A DNA stretch of 64,000 nucleotides from Eubacteriaceae bacterium (GCA_009782515.1 WRIY01000010.1:1-64000), one strand, 5' to 3'; positions 1 through 8,411 are shown, counted from the first letter of the stretch. Numbers and translations: made by a program. The notes: generated from the sequence alone by a model not told the origin.

Positions 1-684
1 AAATTTCATGTACTCACAACCAGGAAAAGAGGAATTTTTTACCTTAATGCTTACGAAACCCTTCCCTCCCCGCTATCAAAAGAAGAAGAAAAGCACTACA
101 TTTCACAGCTTGACACCCAAGAGAGCTTTGCAGCGCGCCAGGTTCTTATTGAGCGCAACTTAAGGCTTGTTGTTTATATTGCAAGAAAGTTTGAGACCAA
201 CCCCTCTGTCCTGGAAGACCTCATCTCGATAGGCACAATAGGCCTGATAAAAAGCGTTAACACCTACCGCGCAGACAAAAACATAAAGCTTGCAACATAT
301 GCTTCAAAATGCATTGAGAATGAAATACTAATGCATCTTCGCAAAGCCGGAAAACAGAGAGTTGAGGTTTCCCTTGATGAGCCTCTGAACATGGATTGGG
401 ACGGCAATGAGCTTCTGCTTGGCGATATAATATCAACTGATGACAATCCTGTGATGAGCGGCATAGAAAAGGAAAGCGAGCTGGCGATCCTTAAAGAAGC
501 TATACTAAAGCTCAAAGGCCAAGAGCAAAATATAATTAACCTGCGCTTTGGGGTTAACGGCGAGTCGCGCAAAACCCAAAAGGAAGTAGCTGAAATGATG
601 TCTATTTCGCAATCTTACATATCCAGGCTTGAAAAGCGCATTGTAAAGGTGCTCAAAAAAGAAATATTGAAAATGAGCCGCTAG
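1..684 (+). CDS. sigE: Sporulation sigma factor sigma-E, 5' end outside the window
   Basis: RNA polymerase sigma factor that directs early mother-cell transcription during sporulation. The reading frame is open from base 1, so the start and the pro-sequence lie to the left. Region 2 ([47 protein letters not shown]) and region 4 ([19 protein letters not shown] helix-turn-helix) are complete. The stretch [19 protein letters not shown] is typical of sigma-E rather than sigma-K or sigma-G. In Bacilli and Clostridia the protease gene spoIIGA usually precedes sigE and sigG usually follows; here the next genes are sortases. No frameshift was seen. Confidence 0.9.
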   Translation, partial: KFHVLTTRKRGIFYLNAYETLPSPLSKEEEKHYISQLDTQESFAARQVLIERNLRLVVYIARKFETNPSVLEDLISIGTIGLIKSVNTYRADKNIKLATYASKCIENEILMHLRKAGKQRVEVSLDEPLNMDWDGNELLLGDIISTDDNPVMSGIEKESELAILKEAILKLKGQEQNIINLRFGVNGESRKTQKEVAEMMSISQSYISRLEKRIVKVLKKEILKMSR

Positions 685-774
685 CAGCTGCCCCGACGAA
701 AATAAAGTGCCGGCTTAATCATATGTTTCTTATATGATTTTCGACAAACCACTTTATATAGCGATGAACATACG

Positions 775-810
775 CCTCTGCATGGTATAATAGCTATAGT
801 TCAGCAGAGG
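775..810 (+). promoter_or_regulatory. Promoter of the first sortase, flanked by an inverted repeat
   Basis: TATAAT lies at 786-791. It is bracketed by CCTCTGC (775-781) and its exact complement GCAGAGG (804-810). The right arm also provides the AGAGG ribosome site for the ATG at 818. The left arm lies upstream of the expected transcript start, so the dyad is more likely a repressor operator than an RNA hairpin. I see no good -35 box. Confidence 0.5.
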
Positions 811-817
811 TATAGGA

Positions 818-2098
818 ATGGCAGAAAACAAGATTGAACCTAAGCCATACAAGCCAAGAGTATATCGCATAAAGAGCGCTCCTTTTGAAAACCCGTTTTT
901 GGAAAAAACGCAGCTTGTGTACAAAAACAATTTTTATACGCAAGTAAATATGGCTATTAAGGAGCAGCCTATGGCTCCTGTATATACTAATCTGGCATCA
1001 AGGGTTGCCCGCGAAAGCAGCCCGGCTTTTACAGACAGCATTCAAATTAGCTCAAGGCAGCAGAGCTTGCCGCCAAGCCGCACTTCCAATAGAGCCAGCC
1101 AGGCTTCAAAAACCAGGGCGCGCCCGGCGCCGGCGCCTATTGGCAATGATGAAGAAATATCAGGCAGCTTTGATGGCAGGCAAGCCGATGCAACGGAATC
1201 GAAGGGCGCTTTAGGCAGCTTTGCTTCATTTGCGCAGTCTTTGCCAACTGCCAGGGCAAAAACACCCCGCACAAGCACGCGGGCGCCAAAACAGGAAAAA
1301 GCCCCCAAAAGGGCTGCAAAGGCAAAAATGGGCCTTAGAAGCGCTCTGGCGCTGGCTTTGTGCGCCGGGATTTTCATCTTTAGCGGCTACAAGTTTCTAG
1401 AGGAGCTTATTCCCCAAGTCAAAGCTGCCCAGGAGATGAGGGACATACGAAAAATAGTTGATGTTGGCGGCTCTGACATAACCCAAAACCCTATTACTGA
1501 CGTTAAAAGGGAATTGCCTGACTGGGACGGGCTGATGAGCCAAAACAGCGATCTTATCGGCTGGATTTTCCTTGATGGCGCATTGATAAACCATCCGATA
1601 GTTCGCGGAGATGACAACACCCACTACTTAAGCCATACATTCAAAGGCACGTCAAACGGGTCTGGAAGCATTTTTCTCGACTATAGAAACTCAAAGCAGT
1701 TTAGTGATCAAAATACGATAATATATGGCCATTCGATGAAGAACGGAACAATGTTTGGCAAGCTGAAAAACTATAAAGCGCAATCAGTGTACGAAGCTGA
1801 CCCGATAGTGTCTGTGCATACGCCGGACAAAGAATACCATTACCAGATATTTGCAGCTGTTGTTCTTGATGCCCTATATGATTATAGGCAGCCGGAGTAT
1901 GGCAGCTCATTCGAATCTTTTATTAATGGCATACGATCCAAGTCCACAATAACATCATCAGCGAGCGTTGGCCCCAATGACAAAATACTGACGCTTTCAA
2001 CATGCTCAACCACTATCGACAACGGCAGGTTTGTCGTATTCGCAGTGCTGCTCAACCCGGACGGAGAGCCTTTTGACCTGTCGTCGGTAAGGCCATAA
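818..2098 (+). CDS. Class B-like sortase 1, with long disordered cytoplasmic tail
   Basis: Membrane-anchored cysteine transpeptidase that would link sorted proteins to the cell wall. Residues 12-28 hold the N-terminal signature RVYRIKSAPFENPF. A 140-residue tail rich in Ala, Pro, Ser and basic residues follows, then one membrane helix (about 172-192) and an extracellular sortase domain. Catalytic residues are His305 (IIYGHSMKNGTMF), Cys396 (TLSTC) and Arg404. At 426 residues it is over 100 longer than its four neighbours because of the tail. It has its own promoter and is separated from sortase 2 by a terminator. The substrate motif cannot be told from the enzyme, and no LPxTG or NPxTN protein lies in this window. 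Confidence 0.88.
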   Translation: MAENKIEPKPYKPRVYRIKSAPFENPFLEKTQLVYKNNFYTQVNMAIKEQPMAPVYTNLASRVARESSPAFTDSIQISSRQQSLPPSRTSNRASQASKTRARPAPAPIGNDEEISGSFDGRQADATESKGALGSFASFAQSLPTARAKTPRTSTRAPKQEKAPKRAAKAKMGLRSALALALCAGIFIFSGYKFLEELIPQVKAAQEMRDIRKIVDVGGSDITQNPITDVKRELPDWDGLMSQNSDLIGWIFLDGALINHPIVRGDDNTHYLSHTFKGTSNGSGSIFLDYRNSKQFSDQNTIIYGHSMKNGTMFGKLKNYKAQSVYEADPIVSVHTPDKEYHYQIFAAVVLDALYDYRQPEYGSSFESFINGIRSKSTITSSASVGPNDKILTLSTCSTTIDNGRFVVFAVLLNPDGEPFDLSSVRP

Positions 2099-2132
2099 TA
2101 TAAAAGTTTCAGCTGAATATAAGCATTTTAGC

Positions 2133-2157
2133 AAGGGCTGGCGCAGCCCTTTTTTTA
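2133..2157 (+). terminator. Intrinsic terminator after sortase 1
   Basis: Seven-base stem AAGGGCT/AGCCCTT with a GGCGC loop, followed by a run of T. It separates sortase 1 from the four-gene sortase unit downstream. Confidence 0.8.
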
Positions 2158-2315
2158 TTTTCTGCGCAATAAATGAAAATGAAGATGAAAAACCTAAATA
2201 GTGCGTACTCTGCATTGGCTATGGTATGATTATACATGTAAGCCATATTTTCGGCTATTTCAGCCATGCTAAAAATGATTCATTTGAGATGGAAATAGGC
2301 ATGTCTGCAAGCAGG

Positions 2316-2340
2316 TATAATATGAATACATATGGGATGG
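2316..2340 (+). promoter_or_regulatory. Probable promoter -10 box and ribosome site of sortases 2-5
   Basis: TATAAT occurs at 2316-2321 and GGGATGG at 2334-2340, seven bases before the ATG at 2348. No clear -35 hexamer is visible. The short gaps (37, 36 and 4 nt) between the following genes suggest that sortases 2-5 share this start. Confidence 0.45.
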
Positions 2341-2347
2341 AAAATTT

Positions 2348-3295
2348 ATGGCAAATGAACAGCCAAGCGAGCGCATGGGGCGGGTTTACCGCGTAAAGTC
2401 AGCGCCGTTTGAAAACCCATTCATTGCGTCAGAGAGCGAAACCATTTTTCAAAGCGGGCCAATAGAAGTTTTTCCCGATGGCAGCGAGGCTGATGCAATA
2501 GGCAAAAGGGCCAAAAAGCCAATGAAGCTCATTGAAGCAATCTCCTACTGCCTGGCAATAGTTGTGTTTAGCTTCAACTCTTTCCTCGGCGGTATTGAAG
2601 CCATACAAAAAATAGCCTATACAGACAGCGATAAAACCGCCATCCGTGTTATACAGCTCGAAACAAGCCAAGACGGCATACAGAGCGCCGGCGAGCAAAA
2701 GCGCCAAGCGCCCGATTTCGATGCACTTGAACAAAGCGGCGCTGATATTATAGGCTGGATGCGACTTGAAGAGGTTTATATAGACGATCCTATTGTAAAA
2801 GGCAAAGACAGCGACTACTACTTAAGCCATGCGTACAGGAGCCCGTATAATCCTGCAGGCTCGCTGTTTGCAGACTATCGAGCGGACACGGGCTTTGCGA
2901 GCCAAAATACAGCTATTTATGGCTACAACTTAAAAAATGGCACAATGTTCGCAAAGCTCAAAAAGTACCAAGACCAAAGGATGTACGAAGCGCAGCCAAT
3001 AATCACTATATACATGCCTGGCGGCAAAGTCTACTACTACCATATCTTTGCTGTGGTGCTTGCCGATGCTTCATTTGACTGCACAAAGCCTGAGTATGGC
3101 GATGGCTTTACGAACTTTGTCAACAGCCTGCGAAGGCAGTCAAGGATAGCATCAAACGCTAAAGTAGCATCAAGCGATCGGATTGTGTGCCTGTCTACAT
3201 GCCATGGCGCTAATGCAGATGAGCGCCTGGTTGTAGCAGCTGTTTTGCTTAATCAAGACGGAGAGGAAATTGACATTAGTGGCGTTAAGCCATAA
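2348..3295 (+). CDS. Class B-like sortase 2, catalytic His replaced by Tyr
   Basis: Same layout as the other sortases here: signature RVYRVKSAPFENPF at residues 12-25, membrane helix about 62-84, extracellular sortase domain. The nucleophile Cys285 (CLSTC) and Arg293 are kept. The otherwise invariant catalytic His is Tyr193: AIYGYNLKNGTMF against xIYGHxMxxGTMF in the four neighbours. The codon is TAC at 2924-2926, one base from CAC. The frame is intact and the rest of the domain is well conserved, so it does not look like a decaying pseudogene. It probably lacks normal transpeptidase activity. It may bind substrate or partner another sortase, which is inference. Confidence 0.85.
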   Translation: MANEQPSERMGRVYRVKSAPFENPFIASESETIFQSGPIEVFPDGSEADAIGKRAKKPMKLIEAISYCLAIVVFSFNSFLGGIEAIQKIAYTDSDKTAIRVIQLETSQDGIQSAGEQKRQAPDFDALEQSGADIIGWMRLEEVYIDDPIVKGKDSDYYLSHAYRSPYNPAGSLFADYRADTGFASQNTAIYGYNLKNGTMFAKLKKYQDQRMYEAQPIITIYMPGGKVYYYHIFAVVLADASFDCTKPEYGDGFTNFVNSLRRQSRIASNAKVASSDRIVCLSTCHGANADERLVVAAVLLNQDGEEIDISGVKP

Positions 3296-3332
3296 AGCCA
3301 GCATATAAGCGCTAATAAGGTAATAGGCTTTT

Positions 3333-4280
3333 ATGGAATATAAAAAAGAAATCGTGTGGAAATCCCGGGTCTACCGGGTAAAAACCGCCCCTTTTGACAA
3401 CCCGTTCGATTTGGGCCGAAAGGCAATGGAAAGCAGCGCTGAACAGGCCTCAACAGATGGCAATGCAGCAGAAAGAAAAAGCTCAAATGCGAGAAGGCAG
3501 CAGCGGCCCATGAGACTTTTTGAGGCTGTCTTTTATTGCGCAGCAATAGCCATATTCTCATTTAGCACCTTTCTCGGCGCAATGGAAGTTATTCCAAGAC
3601 TGATATCAAAGAACCGTATAATCAATTTGCGCAATGACGGCAAGCTTGATGAGACATATGAAGTCGAAGAGGCGCTGGGAAGCTACTCGCGCCAAGTGCC
3701 AAACTTTCCTGCACTGCAGGAAAAATGCGCTGATCTTGTAGGCTGGATGTACCTTGAAGCAGTAGGCGTCGATGATCCGATTGTCAGGGGCAAAGACAAC
3801 GACTACTACCTGAACCACTCATATGAAAGCCTTTATGACAAAGCAGGCTCATTTTTTGTAGATTATAGGGCCAAAGCAGACCTCAGCAGCCAGAACACTG
3901 TAATTTACGGCCACAACATGTCCAATGGCACTATGTTCGCCAGCCTCAGAAAATACCTTGAGCAGGAAACATACGAAGCCCAGCCGGTAATATCAATATA
4001 CACGCCTGACAATAAAGTTTATCACTACCAGATCTTTGCTGTAGTTATAGTGGATTCATACTATGACTATATGAGATCAAATTATGGCGAAAATTTTACG
4101 AACTTCATAAACAGAATGCGCAAGCAGTCAAGGATAAGCTCAAGCGCCTCTGTAGGCGCTAGCGATCGGGTGCTATGCCTGTCAACATGCGACAGCGACG
4201 ACTATGACGATCGGCTTGTAGTGATGGCTGTTTTGCTAAACCAGGACGGCAACATCATCAATACTGCGATCAAGCCTTAG
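3333..4280 (+). CDS. Class B-like sortase 3
   Basis: 315-residue membrane-anchored sortase. The N-terminal signature RVYRVKTAPFDNPF is at residues 12-25, the membrane helix at about 62-84, and the C-terminal catalytic domain carries His194 (VIYGHNMSNGTMF), Cys286 (CLSTC) and Arg294. It starts 37 bases after sortase 2, consistent with one transcript. The loop after the catalytic Cys is acidic (DSDDYDD), unlike the neighbours (HGAN, HGRD), which may reflect a different substrate. That last point is inference. Confidence 0.88.
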   Translation: MEYKKEIVWKSRVYRVKTAPFDNPFDLGRKAMESSAEQASTDGNAAERKSSNARRQQRPMRLFEAVFYCAAIAIFSFSTFLGAMEVIPRLISKNRIINLRNDGKLDETYEVEEALGSYSRQVPNFPALQEKCADLVGWMYLEAVGVDDPIVRGKDNDYYLNHSYESLYDKAGSFFVDYRAKADLSSQNTVIYGHNMSNGTMFASLRKYLEQETYEAQPVISIYTPDNKVYHYQIFAVVIVDSYYDYMRSNYGENFTNFINRMRKQSRISSSASVGASDRVLCLSTCDSDDYDDRLVVMAVLLNQDGNIINTAIKP

Positions 4281-4316
4281 AGCGCTTTCAAACAAGCAAT
4301 AGGGATGGAGCTATAA

Positions 4317-5273
4317 ATGGCAGAAAATTTAAACCAAATGCCTAACCAGCGCAAAACGCGCGTTTACAGGGTAAAGAGTGCACCTTTTGAGAACCCGTTC
4401 AGGGCAGATATGCTTGCTGCAGCTGAAGCTGTGCCAACTGCCGAAGTTTCTAAGCGCAAAAGGCGCGAAAAGAGCAAGGCAAAAAAAGCTAAGCGCCCTA
4501 TGAGGGTTTATGAAGCCGTTGTTTATAGCATGTGCATTGTTGCCTTTAGCTTTGGGCTTTTCGGCATCGCAATGGAGGTTATTCCGCGCTACAAGCAAAT
4601 TCAGGAAATCAGGGATATTCGTTTGATAGCTGTAACTTCAGAAGCCGGCTCATCAAACAGCATTCAGAATGGCAGCCGTAAAGAGCTTCCTGATTTCACT
4701 GTTCTTAAAGAGATAAACGCTGATGTTGTTGGATGGCTCAGCCTTGATATAGTTGAAGTCTTTGATCCCGTCGTTCAGGGCAAGGACAATGATTACTACC
4801 TTAACCATTCATTCAAAGGAAATTACAATTCAGCCGGCGCGCTGTATATGGACGCAAAAGCAAACGGAATGTTCACAGACCAAAATACTGTGATTTACGG
4901 GCACAATATGAAGGATGGGACGATGTTTGCCAAGCTAAAAAGATACCTGGACCAAGAAACCTATGATGCCCAACCGATTATTACTGTTTATACCCCGGGC
5001 GGAAAGGTGTTTTATTACCATATTTTTGCAGTAGTTGTGCTAGATCCTTACGATAAGTACAGAGAGCCCAACTATAACAGCAACTTTGCTAACTTCATAA
5101 GCAGAATTAGCAGGCTGTCTGCAATAAAATCAAGCGCAAGCGCTTCTGCCAGCGATCGCTTGCTGTGCTTGTCAACATGCCATGGCCGAGACAGCGAAGA
5201 GCGGCTTGCTGTGTTTGCAGTCTTGCTCAACCCGGACGGGGCCGACATTGACATAACTGGCATAAAACCATAA
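4317..5273 (+). CDS. Class B-like sortase 4
   Basis: 318-residue membrane-anchored sortase with N-terminal signature RVYRVKSAPFENPF (residues 15-28), a very basic Lys/Arg stretch at 46-60 before the membrane helix (about 64-86), and the catalytic triad His196 (VIYGHNMKDGTMF), Cys288 (CLSTC) and Arg296. It lies 36 bases after sortase 3 and four bases before sortase 5, so it is very probably cotranscribed with both. It is most like sortases 2 and 3, as expected from local gene duplication. Confidence 0.88.
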   Translation: MAENLNQMPNQRKTRVYRVKSAPFENPFRADMLAAAEAVPTAEVSKRKRREKSKAKKAKRPMRVYEAVVYSMCIVAFSFGLFGIAMEVIPRYKQIQEIRDIRLIAVTSEAGSSNSIQNGSRKELPDFTVLKEINADVVGWLSLDIVEVFDPVVQGKDNDYYLNHSFKGNYNSAGALYMDAKANGMFTDQNTVIYGHNMKDGTMFAKLKRYLDQETYDAQPIITVYTPGGKVFYYHIFAVVVLDPYDKYREPNYNSNFANFISRISRLSAIKSSASASASDRLLCLSTCHGRDSEERLAVFAVLLNPDGADIDITGIKP

Positions 5274-5277
5274 CGCT

Positions 5278-6165
5278 ATGCACAGCCAATATAAGCCAAA
5301 CATCCAATACCGCATAAAGAATGCCCAACCAGGCCACAGCCAGGCTTCATTTGCCGGCGCAGTATCGAAGAGAAAAAAAAAGAAGCGCAGCTTTTTGCTA
5401 AAGGCTGCTTTTTTCATTAGCCTGGCGCTCTTTGCATCAAGCATTTTCCTGTTCTCAAATGAATTGCTGCAATATCTCAGCTCAGCAGCTGAGCTGACGC
5501 AGATCAGGCAGTTTACGATTGACAGCACGAGCCTGCCCTATAGCCAGGCTGAAAGCATAAGCAAAAGGCAGCTGCCTGACTTTAGCGCCCTTTGCTCGAT
5601 AAACAGTGAGGCTGTCGGATGGATATACATTGACGGGGCTAATGTTGACCATCCGATCGTGCAGGCATCTGACAACGAATACTACTTAAGCCACACTTTT
5701 CTTAAAAATGAGAATGCGTCAGGCTGCCTGTTTATAGACTTCAGAAACAGCCCTGGCTTTAGTGACCAAAACACTGTTGTCTATGGCCATAGAATGTCCA
5801 ATGGAACAATGTTTTCACGGCTGCTTGATTTTCGCTCGCAGGAAAAATACATGCAGTGCCCGTTTGTTTCAGTTTACACAGCTGGCGGCAAAGCATACCA
5901 CTACCAAATCTTTGCCTGCCTGGCGCTTGAGGAAGACTATGACTACAGAAGCCCAAGCTATGGGGAAAGCTTTGCTTCGCTAATATCTGAGCTAAGGGAA
6001 AGCTCAGATATTAGCTCCAGCGCAAAAGTAGATGAATCGGACAGGATCATAACGCTTTCAACCTGCTCGCCTGACAGCGTGCTAAAGGGAGGGCGATATG
6101 CTGTATTTGCTGTATTGCTCAACAAGGGGGGCAACGATATTGACCTAAGCAAGATACAGCCTTAG
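5278..6165 (+). CDS. Class B-like sortase 5, divergent N-terminus
   Basis: 295-residue sortase, the most divergent of the five. The N-terminal signature is reduced to IQYRIKNAQP and lacks APFxNPF. A poly-basic KRKKKKR stretch precedes the membrane helix (about 39-60). Catalytic residues are His171 (VVYGHRMSNGTMF), Cys263 (TLSTC) and Arg273. The TLSTC motif and the post-Cys loop resemble sortase 1 more than sortases 2-4. No ribosome site is visible in the four-base gap after sortase 4, so translation is probably coupled. It ends eight bases from the convergent FtsX-like gene. Confidence 0.86.
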   Translation: MHSQYKPNIQYRIKNAQPGHSQASFAGAVSKRKKKKRSFLLKAAFFISLALFASSIFLFSNELLQYLSSAAELTQIRQFTIDSTSLPYSQAESISKRQLPDFSALCSINSEAVGWIYIDGANVDHPIVQASDNEYYLSHTFLKNENASGCLFIDFRNSPGFSDQNTVVYGHRMSNGTMFSRLLDFRSQEKYMQCPFVSVYTAGGKAYHYQIFACLALEEDYDYRSPSYGESFASLISELRESSDISSSAKVDESDRIITLSTCSPDSVLKGGRYAVFAVLLNKGGNDIDLSKIQP

Positions 6166-6173
6166 AGCTTTTG

Positions 6174-7034
6174 TCATAACACATCAGCGTATGATGGAGT
6201 GGCGAGCTTAACTTTGGCGGCAGCAAGAAATAAAAGCATAACGGTGGTTGCGCTTGCAGCAGCATAAGGCCAGAAGCCCTTTAATGAATCAAGCTGCATA
6301 AACGAATAGTAAATATATGATGAGCAGTTGGCAGCGCCCAGATAATACACATACAGGCTATGGGCAGCAGCCAGCGAGAGTGCAAGCGCAAGCAGGGCAA
6401 TAGCTGCCCTCTCAAAAGCAAACGGCAGCCTTATCAGCTTTTCCGGCACTCCGAAAGATCCAAGAATTTTTATGTCCAGCTCCCTGGCTTTTATCGAGGC
6501 CCGGCATTTGCGCTTGGCCATTGCAGAAGCATAAACAACCAGCGCTATGCTGGCAGCGGGCAGAACAAAGAGCGCAAGCGGGCACCATATATTTGCCTTG
6601 TCATAAAAATAGTTTCCCAAGCCTGCGCTGCTCACATTATCAAGGCTTTTTGCAAATGCGCAAAAAGCATCAACTCCAATGCTGCCGTCAAGGCAGGCTT
6701 TCAAGGCAAAGGAAAAGGTGTTGGGCATCAGGCCGCTGTTGGGATATGCCTTGCACATCGCCTCATATGCCTCTTCTGATGTAACGCTTTTACAGCTTTT
6801 TATATAATCTGCCTTTGAAATCTGGGCATATGCCACTGCATGCTGCTCTTCAGCCTCAAAACAGAGCACTGCAATATTTAGCATAGACGCTCTTTTAGCC
6901 TCAAGCCATATAAGCGACAAACCTATGCAATAGTAAATAAGCAGCAAAGCCAGTGCCAGCGACAGCACAGCCCTTACGCCGTAATGGCTTCCTTCTGCAG
7001 CGTTTTTTGCCGCTTCAACAGCGCTATAGCGCAA
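6174..7034 (-). CDS. ftsX: FtsX-like cell-division permease
   Basis: Integral membrane protein of the FtsX family, which with FtsE controls cell-wall hydrolases at the division site or lateral wall. The 286 residues give the expected order: N-terminal MRYSAVEA (FtsX-type MRYFxREA), helix 1 about 22-45, an extracellular domain with the ISKADYIKSCKSVTSEEAYE region, and helices at about 150-172, 207-230 and 258-280. The start is TTG, eight bases after the FtsE-like stop, with a GGGGAG site. Function depends on a partner whose ATPase motifs are all lost (see the neighbouring gene), so the pair may not work by ATP hydrolysis. Confidence 0.72.
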   Translation of the reverse strand: MRYSAVEAAKNAAEGSHYGVRAVLSLALALLLIYYCIGLSLIWLEAKRASMLNIAVLCFEAEEQHAVAYAQISKADYIKSCKSVTSEEAYEAMCKAYPNSGLMPNTFSFALKACLDGSIGVDAFCAFAKSLDNVSSAGLGNYFYDKANIWCPLALFVLPAASIALVVYASAMAKRKCRASIKARELDIKILGSFGVPEKLIRLPFAFERAAIALLALALSLAAAHSLYVYYLGAANCSSYIYYSFMQLDSLKGFWPYAAASATTVMLLFLAAAKVKLATPSYADVL

Positions 7035-7042
7035 GCTCTCCC

Positions 7043-7723
7043 CTACCCCATCGCCCTGGCGCTTCTTTCCGGCTTGTGCCTGAGCGAGCCGTTTTCAATG
7101 TAGAGTATTCGCTTGTCTAAGCTTTTGATGATGCTTGGGGTGTCTACAGTGGCCAGCACGCACACTCCATAATACAAGTTAATGTCAAAGAGCAGCCGAA
7201 TGATCTCCATTGAATCCACAATCTCCAGTGAGCCCATCAGGTTTGAAGCCAAAACTGCCTGCGGCGAGCTTATGACTGCCCTTGCAATGACAGCCTTTCG
7301 CTCCTCCAGCGCGCTCAGCTCTGAAGGGCATTTTCTTGCTTTGCTGCGAAGCCCTGAAATGCTGAGCACATCCGAAATGCGATCCTTTGCTTGCTGTGCC
7401 TGGCTTGTAACGAGCGCCGGCATCAATAAGTTTTCGTATAATGTCCTATTTGGAACAAGGCCAATGCGATCTGATGCTATTGCGAATTTTTTCAGGTAGG
7501 CTGCCTTCTCTTTGCCGCTTAGCTTTCTGGCATCTATGCCATCAAGCTCTACAGTTCCTTCGCGGTCAATTTCAGGCATTACCAAAAGCTTGAGAATAGC
7601 GTTCGCTTCGCAAAGCCGCTCAGAGCAGATGAAGGCAAACTCTGAATTGAGCAGCTCAAACGAGATATTTCTTAAAAAAAATTCGTAGCTATAGCTAGTT
7701 GTCACACCGCTGAATTCTATCAT
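7043..7723 (-). CDS. FtsE-like protein without ATPase motifs
   Basis: The whole length aligns with FtsE: MIEFSGV start, VPNRTLYENL, VAIARA-like VIARAV, and the C-terminal ILYIENGSL. Yet each nucleotide-binding motif is changed. Walker A GPSGAGKST is SERLCEANA at residues 34-42 (Lys to Ala). The Q-loop Gln is Asp. LSGGEQQR is LSALEERK. Walker B ADEPTGNLD is ASNLMGSLE (Asp to Ser, Glu to Asn). The H-loop THD is TVD. There is no stop or frameshift in 226 residues. The ATG at 7723 follows GAGGG with five bases. ATP hydrolysis looks impossible; a structural partner for the FtsX-like protein is the likeliest role, by inference. Confidence 0.78.
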   Translation of the reverse strand: MIEFSGVTTSYSYEFFLRNISFELLNSEFAFICSERLCEANAILKLLVMPEIDREGTVELDGIDARKLSGKEKAAYLKKFAIASDRIGLVPNRTLYENLLMPALVTSQAQQAKDRISDVLSISGLRSKARKCPSELSALEERKAVIARAVISSPQAVLASNLMGSLEIVDSMEIIRLLFDINLYYGVCVLATVDTPSIIKSLDKRILYIENGSLRHKPERSARAMG

Positions 7724-7936
7724 GGCAACCCTCAAAAATAATCAACACATATTCTCTATCTTATCAAATTTTGGTATGTGATAACAGTTTTAAAAGAGCT
7801 TTGTTTCCAACAGCATAAATACACTTTTTTCTACAAAATATTAAAGGCGCCAATCTGGCAAGTAAAAAATAATAACCGAATTAATGTATATTTATTGCTA
7901 GGTTTGGAAATGCTATCTAAAAAAAGGAGCATTTAT

Positions 7937-8398
7937 ATGGAACATTCAAATATCCGCTGCAACGTTAAAGATTGCCAGCACTATGATCGCGACAATTCCT
8001 GCACTCTAAGTTCAATAACTATTGGGGGCAGTGGCTCGAGCCAATCGGAGCCGGATTGCAAATCATTTGAGCACAAAAGCGGTTCGATGCAGTCAAGCTC
8101 AAGATCTTCAAGCCTTGGCTCCTCAAGCTCAAGCTCTTCGGGATCAAGCTATTCATCAGGCTCCAGCAGCTCATTCGGCTCTGGATCAAGCTCATACGGA
8201 TCAGGCTCTTCGAGCTCAGGATCACAGGGATCCGGCTCAAAATCGTATGGCTCAGGCTCAGGCTCATCAGGCTCAGGCTCATCAGGGTCAAGCTCATCAG
8301 GGTCAAGCTCTTCCGGGTCAAGCTCTTCCGGAACAGGCTCATCAAGCTCAAGCTATTCGCCATCTTCCAAATCAGAAAAGAAGCCGAAGAGCTACTAG
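7937..8398 (+). CDS. DUF1540 domain protein with Ser/Gly-rich repeat tail
   Basis: 153 residues. The first 45 match DUF1540, a small Cys-rich domain common in Clostridia (IRCNVKDCQHYDRDNSC, then EPDCKSFEH), with four spaced Cys likely to bind a metal. The remaining 100 residues are almost only Ser and Gly with some Tyr and a basic end (KSEKKPKSY). The ATG at 7937 follows AAAAGGAGC with the right spacing; an in-frame upstream extension to 7778 has no ribosome site. DUF1540 proteins have no firm function, although some occur in spores. The tail resembles flexible spacers or coat-like low-complexity proteins. Confidence 0.75.
   Translation: MEHSNIRCNVKDCQHYDRDNSCTLSSITIGGSGSSQSEPDCKSFEHKSGSMQSSSRSSSLGSSSSSSSGSSYSSGSSSSFGSGSSSYGSGSSSSGSQGSGSKSYGSGSGSSGSGSSGSSSSGSSSSGSSSSGTGSSSSSYSPSSKSEKKPKSY
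8264..8353 (+). repeat. Six 15-nt tandem repeats encoding SSGSS-type units
   Basis: Six head-to-tail 15-base units of the form TCATCAGGGTCAAGC, coding for five residues each. Units 2 and 3 are identical; units 4 and 5 share a TCTTCC variant. Less regular copies extend upstream to about 8100. This is typical of slippage-driven growth of a coding repeat. Confidence 0.8.
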
Positions 8399-8411
8399 AA
8401 ATTGTGCGTGC

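Noticed and set aside
6360-6784. Plus-strand frames of 87-139 codons inside the FtsX-like gene
   Set aside because: Shadows of a gene rich in Ala and Leu codons on the other strand.
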